Shown here in pieces: positions 14,816-22,981 of a DNA stretch of 48,616 bases (position 1 is the stretch's first letter; each line of letters starts with the position of its first letter). Both the position numbers and the translations under genes were made by a program. The DNA is from an uncultured Spirochaetales bacterium (GTDB lineage Bacteria > Spirochaetota > Spirochaetia > Sphaerochaetales > Sphaerochaetaceae), in NCBI GenBank assembly GCA_944392695.1, contig CALXXN010000003.1:1-48616 (forward strand), read 5' to 3'. Under the pieces are notes generated by a model that saw only the letters and a program-made list of their open reading frames with translations, was not told the DNA's origin and ran no database searches.

Positions 14816-14948
14816 GCTGGCTGCTTGATAGATTGCAAGCGGATTCCCCTTCTTCTAAGGAAAAGTCCAATGTGTTTTGCATTTTCCAACAATACTTGGG
14901 CTATGATATGCAATAGCCAATTGGAAAGAACAATGGAAGGGGAAGCCA

Positions 14949-17192
14949 ATGATCATCTGCAACAATGATTCCTTCGTCATCAACACAAAGTCCACCACAT
15001 ACATGATGTATGTGGACAAATACAAGCATCTCAGACACTTATATTACGGGAGCCCAATACCTCATGATGCTGTTGGCCTGGAATGGATAGAAGGTCCTGA
15101 TGACATCTTCATTGGTGATGGCACCTACTACAGGGAAGATGCGGAGAGTTGTTTCCTAGCCAACCAATTATTGGAATATTCTAGCCCGGGGAAGGGTGAC
15201 ACCAGGGAAAGTGCGATCATAGCGGAATACGACGATGGTCAGATCACTTTTGATTTCGTTTACATTGATCATGAGCTGCTTAGGGATGGACAGGGAAGGG
15301 ACTGTCTCACGATAAGACTGAAAGACACCATCAAGCCTGTCTTCCTCTCACTCACTTACAAGGTTTGTGAAGAGTACGATGTCATCACACGTTCTGCGAA
15401 GATTGAAAACCAGATGGATGAGGAGCTCACTGTGAGGACGTTCTCATCCTTGATGTTCGACCTGCCAGATGCTGATTGGCAGTTGGTCACACTCGATGGG
15501 GCCTGGGCTCGGGAATGTACGACACATAGGCGGAAGCTGGAGCCTGGGATCATCACCATCGACAGCAAGCTTGGCTCCTCGTCTTGCGAACACAATCCAG
15601 CCATGGCCCTGGTCCGGGTTGAGACAGATGCCTTCCACGGGGATGCGATAGGATTCAACCTCATCTGGTCGGGGAATCATCAGGATAGGATCGAAGTCTC
15701 TCCTTTTTCCAAGTTGAGGTTCTTGTCATCGGTGAACTCCTTTGGCTTCGCCTGGAAGCTTGCCAAAGGGGAAGGCTTCCAAAGTCCAGAAGCGGTCATG
15801 ACTTATTCTGACAGGGGTTTGAACAAGCTGTCTGAAAACATGCAGCGGTTCGTCAGGAACTGTGTCGCATACGCCCCCTTTGCCAAAGAGGACAGGCCAA
15901 TCCTCATCAACAGTTGGGAAGCTGTCTACTTCGACATCAGCCATGAGAAGATCATGTCACTTGCCAAGACAGCGGCAGCTCTTGGCTTCGAGCTCTTCGT
16001 CCTTGATGATGGCTGGTTCGGGCGTAGGACTGATGATACAAGAGGGCTTGGGGACTGGGATGAGAACTTCGACCGTCTTCCAAAGGGCTTGAAGGGGCTT
16101 GCTGATGAAATCCATGCCCTGGGTCTCAAGTTCGGAATCTGGCTGGAGCCTGAGATGGTGAACGAGGATTCAGCCTTGTTCGAACAGCATCCCGGTTGGC
16201 GTATGTCCATCCCGGGCAGGACCCCTTCAGTTGGCAGACATGAGTACTTCCTTGATCTGACAAGGAAGGAGGTCTCCGACTACGTCTACCAGTCGATTTG
16301 CAAGGTGCTTGGAAATGGCGTTGATTACGTGAAGTGGGACATGAACCGCAACATGAGTGATTACTATTGCGCTGGTTGCGACACCTCCCAGCTCTTCGTC
16401 AAATACATCCAGTCCCTCTATTCGATCATCGACAGGGTGAGGGAGGCCTTCCCTGGAGTTCTCTTTGAATTCTGCTCATCTGGTGGCAACCGCTTCGACC
16501 TGGGCATGGTGGGCCGCATGGACCAGGGCTGGGCCAGTGACAACACGGATGCGCTCAGCAGGGTCGGGATACAGCAGAGCCTCTATCAGTTCTACCCGAC
16601 CTCCGTGATCAGCTGCCATGTTTCCGACTCACCGAATCATCAGACGCTCAGGAGGAGCTGGCTTGAAGACCGCTTCGCAGTGGCCTGCTTCGGTGTCCTT
16701 GGTTATGAGCTTGACCTCGAAGCCTTGTCTGAAGAGGAGAGGGCGGTCATAGCACGGCAGGTCGCTTTCTACAAGGAGCATAGGAGGACTTTCCAGCATG
16801 GCCTTTTCCGCCTGCTCCCTTCCCGCAGTGACAACATCCGCTTCTGGTCCATCGAGGGGGATGATGAGATCATCGTCCTGGAGACACAGGTGCTGAATGA
16901 AGTGAACACAGGTACTCATGACAGGCTCATCATCCCCTTTGCCGATGAGGCTGCCACCTATTCCCTCAAGCGCCGTGTGCCAATGCTTCCAGCCGATGGG
17001 ATCAGGCCAATCGCCAAGGACTATTCCGTCCTTGCAAAGGAGGAAGAAGAGGAAATCATTGTCAGTGGGAAGATCCTCAAGACCTGTGGAATCGCACTCC
17101 CTGCGAAGTTCATGGGAAGGGGGGTGCGCCCCGGCATAAGGGTGATGGGCGACTTCGGCACTGACATGTACGTGGTGAGGAAGATCGACTGA
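14949..17192 (+). CDS. Alpha-galactosidase (GH36)
   Basis: A 747-residue family 36 alpha-galactosidase that removes alpha-1,6-galactose from melibiose, raffinose or stachyose. An N-terminal beta-sandwich of about 330 residues is followed by the barrel, with D-D-G-W-F-G-R-R, F-G-I-W-L-E-P-E-M-V, nucleophile Asp464 in V-K-W-D-M-N-R and acid/base Asp531 in W-A-S-D-N-T-D-A. C-S-S-G-G-N-R-F-D is also typical. There is no signal peptide, so it is cytoplasmic. AAGGGGAAG precedes the ATG. No transporter is attached. It is followed by a YczE-like gene after a 55-base gap without a terminator. Confidence 0.93.
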   Translation: MIICNNDSFVINTKSTTYMMYVDKYKHLRHLYYGSPIPHDAVGLEWIEGPDDIFIGDGTYYREDAESCFLANQLLEYSSPGKGDTRESAIIAEYDDGQITFDFVYIDHELLRDGQGRDCLTIRLKDTIKPVFLSLTYKVCEEYDVITRSAKIENQMDEELTVRTFSSLMFDLPDADWQLVTLDGAWARECTTHRRKLEPGIITIDSKLGSSSCEHNPAMALVRVETDAFHGDAIGFNLIWSGNHQDRIEVSPFSKLRFLSSVNSFGFAWKLAKGEGFQSPEAVMTYSDRGLNKLSENMQRFVRNCVAYAPFAKEDRPILINSWEAVYFDISHEKIMSLAKTAAALGFELFVLDDGWFGRRTDDTRGLGDWDENFDRLPKGLKGLADEIHALGLKFGIWLEPEMVNEDSALFEQHPGWRMSIPGRTPSVGRHEYFLDLTRKEVSDYVYQSICKVLGNGVDYVKWDMNRNMSDYYCAGCDTSQLFVKYIQSLYSIIDRVREAFPGVLFEFCSSGGNRFDLGMVGRMDQGWASDNTDALSRVGIQQSLYQFYPTSVISCHVSDSPNHQTLRRSWLEDRFAVACFGVLGYELDLEALSEEERAVIARQVAFYKEHRRTFQHGLFRLLPSRSDNIRFWSIEGDDEIIVLETQVLNEVNTGTHDRLIIPFADEAATYSLKRRVPMLPADGIRPIAKDYSVLAKEEEEEIIVSGKILKTCGIALPAKFMGRGVRPGIRVMGDFGTDMYVVRKID

Positions 17193-17247
17193 GACCACTT
17201 ACATCCATTTCCCCAGATCGCTATCATCTGATGCCATGGGGAAGAGG

Positions 17248-17895
17248 ATGACACGCTTCATGATCTACATCGCAGGGCTTGTCTTGCTTGCACTTGGCTT
17301 GAGCTTGAACGTGAAGACAGGCATGGGGGCTTCAGCCATAGTCTCGGTCTCTTATGCGCTCTCGCTTGCAAGCGGGGTGGGCTTTGGAGACACGACACTG
17401 ATGCTCTACGCCCTCTTCGTCGTCCTGGAACTGCTTGTGTTGGCACTTGCGCACAAGCTTGATGCGAAGCGTGCGGTCCTGACCTTGCTCCAGCTCCCAT
17501 TGAGCCTGGTCTTCACCCGGGTGATGGACCTTGTGGGCATCCTGATCCCTGACGTCTCTGCTTGTCCGATGCCCTTGCGCCTGGTGGTCCTGTTCCTGGC
17601 GATCGCATGCACAGGAGCCGGGGCGGCGCTCTCCTTGGACATGCGCATCGTCCCAAATCCAGGGGACGGGATCGTGCAGGCATTTTCCGATGCCAGCGGG
17701 AAGACGACGGGCCTTGTGAAGAACCTCTTCGACCTTGTGAACATCATCCTCGCGATAGCCCTGTCACTTGCCTTGACTGGCAGGGTCGAGGCTGTCGGCT
17801 TCGGCACAATCGCCGCCGTCATACTCGTAGGGAGGGTGATCGCGGTGGTGAACAAGCTCTTCGGTGGGCGTCTGGGCCGCCTGGTGAGTCCTTGA
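17248..17895 (+). CDS. YczE/YitT-like integral membrane protein
   Basis: A 215-residue membrane protein with about six hydrophobic segments. The N-terminus (I-Y-I-A-G-L-V-L-L-A-L-G-L-S-L-N-V-K-T-G-M-G-A-S) and the later R-I-V-P-N-P-G-D-G-I-V-Q-A match the YczE/YyaS/YitT group, whose function is unknown. An ATG at 17236 would add 4 residues but has no ribosome site. The ATG at 17248 has GGGGAAGAGG directly before it and matches the family start. The TTGACG overlapping its stop codon is the likely -35 of the following tRNA gene. Confidence 0.8.
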   Translation: MTRFMIYIAGLVLLALGLSLNVKTGMGASAIVSVSYALSLASGVGFGDTTLMLYALFVVLELLVLALAHKLDAKRAVLTLLQLPLSLVFTRVMDLVGILIPDVSACPMPLRLVVLFLAIACTGAGAALSLDMRIVPNPGDGIVQAFSDASGKTTGLVKNLFDLVNIILAIALSLALTGRVEAVGFGTIAAVILVGRVIAVVNKLFGGRLGRLVSP

Positions 17896-17921
17896 CGAGC
17901 TTGGCACCTTGTTGCTAAGTT
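17892..17921 (+). promoter_or_regulatory. Promoter of tRNA-Val
   Basis: TTGACG (17892-17897), an 18-base spacer, then TAAGTT (17916-17921) preceded by TGC. It would place the transcript start about 6 bases before the mature tRNA. Confidence 0.4.
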
Positions 17922-17933
17922 TTGCACGTATCC

Positions 17934-18005
17934 GGAGGATTAGCTCAGCGGGAGAGCGCTTGCCTTACAAGCAAGATGTCACAAGTTCAATCCTTGTATC
18001 CTCCA
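17934..18005 (+). tRNA. tRNA-Val (anticodon TAC)
   Basis: A complete cloverleaf: acceptor GGAGGAT/ATCCTCC, D-arm GCTC...GAGC, anticodon stem CTTGC/GCAAG with loop CTTACAA (anticodon TAC), T-arm ACAAG-TTCAATC-CTTGT, discriminator A. The CCA end is not encoded. A terminator hairpin follows at once. Confidence 0.96.
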
Positions 18006-18032
18006 AAGGGCCAGGCTCCGGTCTGGCTCTTT
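18005..18032 (+). terminator. Intrinsic terminator after tRNA-Val
   Basis: AAAGGGCCAG (18005-18014) pairs with CTGGCTCTTT (18023-18032) with one G-T pair. The loop is 8 bases, and the 3' arm itself supplies the T-tract. Confidence 0.65.
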
Positions 18033-18054
18033 GTGTATCCAGGGGAGGTCTGAT

Positions 18055-18891
18055 ATGTACAACGTAGACAGTGTTGTCCTGAGTTTCTTCATCTACTGCG
18101 TCCTTGGATGGATCTGCGAGGTCGTCTACTGCTCCGTGCCCAAGCGCAAGTTCATCAACAGGGGCTTCCTCTTCGGACCCTACCTGCCGATTTATGGCTT
18201 TGGTGCAATGACGGTGATCCTCCTCTTGGAACCTGTCTTCGATTACTGGTGGGCTGTCTTCCTGCTTGGCATGCTGATCACAAGTGCGATGGAGTATGTT
18301 ACAAGCTTCGCCCTTGAGAAGCTCTTCAAGGTGAAGTTGTGGGACTATTCGAACATGAAGTTCAACATCAATGGCCGTGTCTGCCTTCTGAACTCCACGC
18401 TCTTCGGACTCCTCTGCCTCTTCATCGTCTACGTCGTCAACGAGCCGATCTACGGCTTCCTCAGTGGACTTGGTGACACCCTGGTCGATGTGCTCGCCTT
18501 GGTTGTTGTCGCTGTGATGAGTGCCGACTGTGCTGTGTCGGTCAACAAGATGGCTGCCTTCCGCAAGGCTGTCGAGGACCTCAGCCGTGCCAAGGCCGAG
18601 GCCGAGGCCAGGTTGAAGGAGGCGACGGCCTTCCTCACACCTGAGGGGCTTGCCGAGGCCAGGCAGCGCCTGAACAAGGAGCTTGAATTCCGCCGCGACC
18701 GTTACTACGGCAACCTGAAGCGTGTCTTCCATTCCAACCCTGGCCTTACAGCCAGAAGTGGTGCAGAGCTGCGTGAGCAGCTCTCCCAGGCCCGTGCGAT
18801 GATCGAGCAGATGAGTGTTGAACGCCGTACCGAGCGCCGCATCCGCCGTGAGGAGAAGCGTGCACGCCGTGAGGAGGCGAAGAAGAAGTGA
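18055..18891 (+). CDS. CmpB-type putative membrane transporter subunit with C-terminal coiled coil
   Basis: A 278-residue protein. The first 160 residues hold about five membrane segments with the 'putative ABC-transporter type IV' (CmpB-like) signature: F-F-I-Y-C-V-L-G-W-I-C-E-V-V-Y, G-F-L-F-G-P-Y-L-P-I-Y-G-F-G and L-W-D-Y-S-N-M-K-F-N-I-N-G-R-V-C. The remaining 120 residues are charged and helical (repeated R-A-K-A-E-A-E-A-R-L and a K/R/E-rich tail), a likely cytoplasmic coiled coil. Transport has not been shown for the family. GGGGAGG lies before the ATG at 18055. The next gene starts inside its stop (GTGA). Confidence 0.82.
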   Translation: MYNVDSVVLSFFIYCVLGWICEVVYCSVPKRKFINRGFLFGPYLPIYGFGAMTVILLLEPVFDYWWAVFLLGMLITSAMEYVTSFALEKLFKVKLWDYSNMKFNINGRVCLLNSTLFGLLCLFIVYVVNEPIYGFLSGLGDTLVDVLALVVVAVMSADCAVSVNKMAAFRKAVEDLSRAKAEAEARLKEATAFLTPEGLAEARQRLNKELEFRRDRYYGNLKRVFHSNPGLTARSGAELREQLSQARAMIEQMSVERRTERRIRREEKRARREEAKKK

Positions 18892-19577
18892 TCCAGCTTG
18901 AAGAAGTATGCTCTTCCATTGACAGGGCCTGCCACGATTGCGGCAGGGACCCTTCTTCTGCCAGCCTGAGGGCTGTCAGCAAGACCCATCCTTACGAGCT
19001 GGTGCTTGAAGCCTATGACCAAGGTCAGAGGCTCTTCGGTGAGAACAGGGTGCAGGAGGTCGAGGCGAAGTTCCCTCCACTTGCCGGGCGCCCTGATGGT
19101 ATGCACCTATCCCTGATCGGACACCTACAGCGCAACAAGGTCCGCAAGGCTGTCCAGCTTTTCAACAGGATTGATAGTGTCGACTCCATCCCCCTGATGG
19201 ACGCCCTTGAGAAGGAGCTGGCGAGGGAGGACAGGGTGATGGAGGTCCTCTTCGAGCTCAACTCATCACATGAGGAAGCCAAGACAGGCTTCCCTGATGA
19301 TGATTCCTTCTTCGACGCGGTCGGCCATCTTTCCTCCTGCCCACACCTCAAACTCCGTGGTCTCATGACGGTGGGACCGCTTGGTGGTGATGAGGAGGCG
19401 GTGCGCAGTGCCTTCGCCCATGTGAAGGAGCTTTATGACAAGTTGAACGCGGATGGATGGAAACTTGATGTGCTCTCGATGGGCATGAGCGGGGATTATC
19501 CTATAGCGTTATCCCAGGGGGCGACCGAATTGAGGATAGGCAGCGCCATCTTTGGCGCGAGGGATTACTCGAAATGA
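18888..19577 (+). CDS. yggS: YggS/PLPBP family pyridoxal-phosphate-binding protein
   Basis: A 229-residue PLP homeostasis protein of the YggS/PLPHP family, single alanine-racemase-like barrel. PLP-lysine Lys32 lies in A-V-S-K-T-H-P. F-G-E-N-R-V-Q-E, H-L-S-L-I-G-H-L-Q-R-N-K, L-M-T-V-G and L-S-M-G-M-S-G-D-Y-x-x-A-x-x-x-G-A-T-x-x-R-I-G-S-A-I-F-G follow in order. It manages free PLP and affects amino-acid balance rather than catalysing a set reaction. It starts with GTG overlapping the upstream stop, and its own stop is overlapped by the next ATG, so the cluster is translationally coupled. Confidence 0.93.
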   Translation: MIQLEEVCSSIDRACHDCGRDPSSASLRAVSKTHPYELVLEAYDQGQRLFGENRVQEVEAKFPPLAGRPDGMHLSLIGHLQRNKVRKAVQLFNRIDSVDSIPLMDALEKELAREDRVMEVLFELNSSHEEAKTGFPDDDSFFDAVGHLSSCPHLKLRGLMTVGPLGGDEEAVRSAFAHVKELYDKLNADGWKLDVLSMGMSGDYPIALSQGATELRIGSAIFGARDYSK

Positions 19578-19889
19578 AGCGCGTCCTCGTCCTTTTCCTG
19601 ACTTTCTGTGTGCTCGTGGCCCCGCTTTCAGCTGAGGCCGAGCTCAGCTACAAGCCTTACGGAGAGGACGAGTTCCCCATCTGGACGATGAAGCTGCGCC
19701 GGGCGGAGAGTCTTTTCTTCGGTTCCATGGTCCTGTCACTGCCCTTGTCTGTCCTGGCATGGAACCTGATGGAGAGTGCAGGCTGGGTGCAGGCTGATGG
19801 GATCCAGGAGTTCGGTTGGCAGCTTTTGATTGCAAGCGGCCTTTCGCTTGGAATCTCGACAGCGGATTGGATCATAGGCGAGGTCACAG

Positions 19890-19906
<17 letters not shown>
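19574..19906 (+). CDS. Small exported or membrane protein of unknown function
   Basis: 110 residues. Residues 1-22 are a signal peptide (L-V-L-F-L-T-F-C-V-L-V-A-P-L-S-A-E-A). The rest has two hydrophobic segments, about 46-66 and 80-100, so it probably sits in the inner membrane. I recognise no family. It is coupled to yggS by an ATGA overlap, and its end overlaps rluD by 17 bases. Confidence 0.7.
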
Positions 19907-20810
<904 letters not shown>

Positions 20811-21370
20811 CTTGACCTGACGCTCCAGGAGCTCGTGGTTGAAGGTCTTCTCGATCCTGATGCTCGTCGGACAGCCATGACCTGGGAAGACGATCGTCCC
20901 TTCGTCCAGGATCAGCAGCTTGCGCGCGATCCCCATGGCAAGACGTGCCCTCTGGTGCATGCCGGCGCACGCCCCGATCCGCCCTGATGCCAGGCTGTCG
21001 CCTGTGAAGAGGGCTCCTTCGATATGGAAGCAGATGCTGTCCTCGCTGTGGCCTGGTACGTGGATCACATCGATGCTCATCCCCGCTATCTCGTGCTGTC
21101 CTTCTGTGAGTGTGATGGCCTTGTAGGGCGGGACGTCAGCGGACCAGGCATAAACGGGCAGGTCCCATACCTTCAGGTACTTGCCAATCCCCGCACGGTG
21201 CTGGACATGGGAATGGGTCAGCAGCAGGGCGGCAGGCTCGCACTGCAGGTCCTCAAGGGTGCGGATCACCTCGATATCGAGTTCGGCTGGGTCTATGATC
21301 AGGGCCTTGCCTTTGTCACAGACGATATAGCTGTTGACCTGGCCGGAGGGGCAGAAGTGGCAACGTACCC

Positions 21371-21973
21371 TCACCAGTGGACCTCCCCGGGTGAGAAGAA
21401 GGCGTCCTCGGGATTGGACCAGCGGAATGACGTGTCTTTTATTGCAGACGCGGTGAAATTGACCCGCTTCAGGTCGCAGTCTTCGAATAGTGTGTTGACT
21501 ATGCGTCCCATTGAGAAGTTCGAGAAATATAGGTCGGAACCGGTGAAGTCGTTGTCCAGGCTCTCAAGTCCCATGAAGTTGCAACTCAGCATCGTGCTCG
21601 AGGTGAATGAGCATGACTTCATCAAGGATCCTGCGTAGATCGAGTTCGTCGAACGCAGCCTGTCGAAGCGGCACTCGATGAAGATGCACATGTCAAAACA
21701 GGATGTGTGTATGCGGCTTGCTGTGAAGTCACAGTGGCGGAAGGTCGAGAAGGTGAACATTGAATCCCTTATCAGTCCATAGCTCATGTCCAGGCCTTCG
21801 AAGTCGCAACCGACCATGCTCACATCACGTACCAGGTTCTGCTCAAGCTTCTGGCTGAAGAGTGTCAGCATGTCATGACGGACCTCCTCGCTCGCATGGT
21901 GGTAGCAGGTGCTGAAGGGCTCGCTGACATGGATCTGGCAGCCTGGGTGTGAGCATTTCGCCGTACTGTACAT
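21371..21973 (-). CDS. Pentapeptide-repeat protein with N-terminal Cys/His cluster
   Basis: 200 residues. Residues 50-175 carry degenerate pentapeptide repeats (C-D-F-E-G, C-D-F-T-A, C-R-F-D-R, C-S-F-T-S, C-N-F-M-G, N-D-F-T-G, S-N-F-S-M, V-N-F-T-A), which fold as a right-handed beta helix. The first 26 residues have C7, C12, C23, H25 and H26, a possible zinc site. Function is unknown; pentapeptide proteins often bind other proteins or mimic DNA. It is the first gene of an operon with the MBL hydrolase. Its promoter (TTGACA, 17 bases, GATGCT) ends 6 bases before the ATG. Confidence 0.85.
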   Translation of the reverse strand: MYSTAKCSHPGCQIHVSEPFSTCYHHASEEVRHDMLTLFSQKLEQNLVRDVSMVGCDFEGLDMSYGLIRDSMFTFSTFRHCDFTASRIHTSCFDMCIFIECRFDRLRSTNSIYAGSLMKSCSFTSSTMLSCNFMGLESLDNDFTGSDLYFSNFSMGRIVNTLFEDCDLKRVNFTASAIKDTSFRWSNPEDAFFSPGEVHW

Positions 21974-21979
21974 GGCTCC

Positions 21980-22031
21980 AGCATCATCGCATGGCGTTTA
22001 TTTGTCAACGTGTCCCCCGCTGTGTTAGACT
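21980..22031. promoter_or_regulatory. Divergent promoters with overlapping -35 boxes (pentapeptide operon and rsgA)
   Basis: The segment TTGTCAA at 22002-22008 reads TTGTCA on the plus strand and TTGACA on the minus strand. Plus: 18 bases to TAGACT (22026-22031, with TGT before it), then 8 bases to the rsgA ATG. Minus: 17 bases to GATGCT (21980-21985), then 6 bases to the pentapeptide ATG. Both would be leaderless, and they cannot be occupied together. Confidence 0.55.
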
Positions 22032-22039
22032 CCACATTG

Positions 22040-22981
22040 ATGATTGCACAGGTCCATAGGTCCATAAACAACCTCTACGACGCAGCCTGCCAGGATGGTA
22101 AGGCCTGGAAGTTGCGTATCAAAGGCAAGAAGCTTCCAACGGAAGTCTATGAGTACAACCCGGTCGCAGTCGGTGACTGGGTCGAGTTCACTCCATACAG
22201 TGACACTGAAGGGCTTGTCACCAGGCGCCTTGAGCGCAGGAGCGCCTTCACGCGCTGGAACATCAAGCTCGAGAAGAACCAGACAATAGCCGCCAACATG
22301 GACCAGGTCGCGATCATAACCTCGGCTTACGAGCCTCCCTTCCGCCCACGCTTCCTCGACAGGGCGATCTCCTGTGTCAATGGAGCGGAAATACTGATTG
22401 TCATGAACAAGTGTGACTTCTTCCTGACAGAGGAGGAGGCACACCGCTGGGCCTTGTACAAACGCCTTGGCTACAGGACTGCTGTCGTGTCGGCATTGAC
22501 AGGCGAGGGGATTGAGGATTTCAGGGACATGCTGCGTGGCCATGTCACCGCCTTCGTCGGCCAGAGCGGGGTTGGCAAGAGTTCTCTTGTGAACCTCCTG
22601 ATCGAGCCTGAGAAGAAACAGGTCACCAATGAGATCAGCACGAAGTACCAGCGTGGCCGCCATACGACCAACCACTCTGTCTTCCTGGTGAAGGATGATG
22701 TGACGATCATCGACACGCCGGGTGTCAGGGAGTTGCTGGTGCCTTATGAGGACAAGAGGCAGCTCCAGGATGCCTTCCCTGAGTTCTCCGCCTATTCCAC
22801 AGAGTGCCATCATGGTGGTACCTGCACCCACTCTGTCGAGCCTGGTTGCGCCGTCATCCAGGCCGTCGAGGAGGGACTCATAGACAGCGACCGTTATGTC
22901 AGCTATCTTGGCATGCTTGAGAGCCTCGAGGAGCGCAGCCCCTCTTACACGAGGACGAAATTCAGGAAGAACAAGCAATGA
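22040..22981 (+). CDS. rsgA: Ribosome small-subunit GTPase RsgA
   Basis: A 313-residue circularly permuted GTPase for 30S maturation. An N-terminal OB-fold is followed by the G motifs in permuted order: G4 N-K-C-D (from Asn123), G1 G-Q-S-G-V-G-K-S-S (174-182), G3 D-T-P-G (near 225). The C-terminal zinc knuckle C-H-H-G-G-T-C-T-H-x5-C is near 256-270. The ATG at 22040 gives the normal length; it has no Shine-Dalgarno but has a -10 hexamer 8 bases upstream. It overlaps mutS2 by 4 bases. Confidence 0.95.
   Translation: MIAQVHRSINNLYDAACQDGKAWKLRIKGKKLPTEVYEYNPVAVGDWVEFTPYSDTEGLVTRRLERRSAFTRWNIKLEKNQTIAANMDQVAIITSAYEPPFRPRFLDRAISCVNGAEILIVMNKCDFFLTEEEAHRWALYKRLGYRTAVVSALTGEGIEDFRDMLRGHVTAFVGQSGVGKSSLVNLLIEPEKKQVTNEISTKYQRGRHTTNHSVFLVKDDVTIIDTPGVRELLVPYEDKRQLQDAFPEFSAYSTECHHGGTCTHSVEPGCAVIQAVEEGLIDSDRYVSYLGMLESLEERSPSYTRTKFRKNKQ

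Noticed and set aside
22025-22978. Long minus-strand ORF of 317 codons opposite rsgA
   Set aside because: It mirrors rsgA, which has all GTPase motifs; it has no recognisable domain and is a GC-bias artefact.
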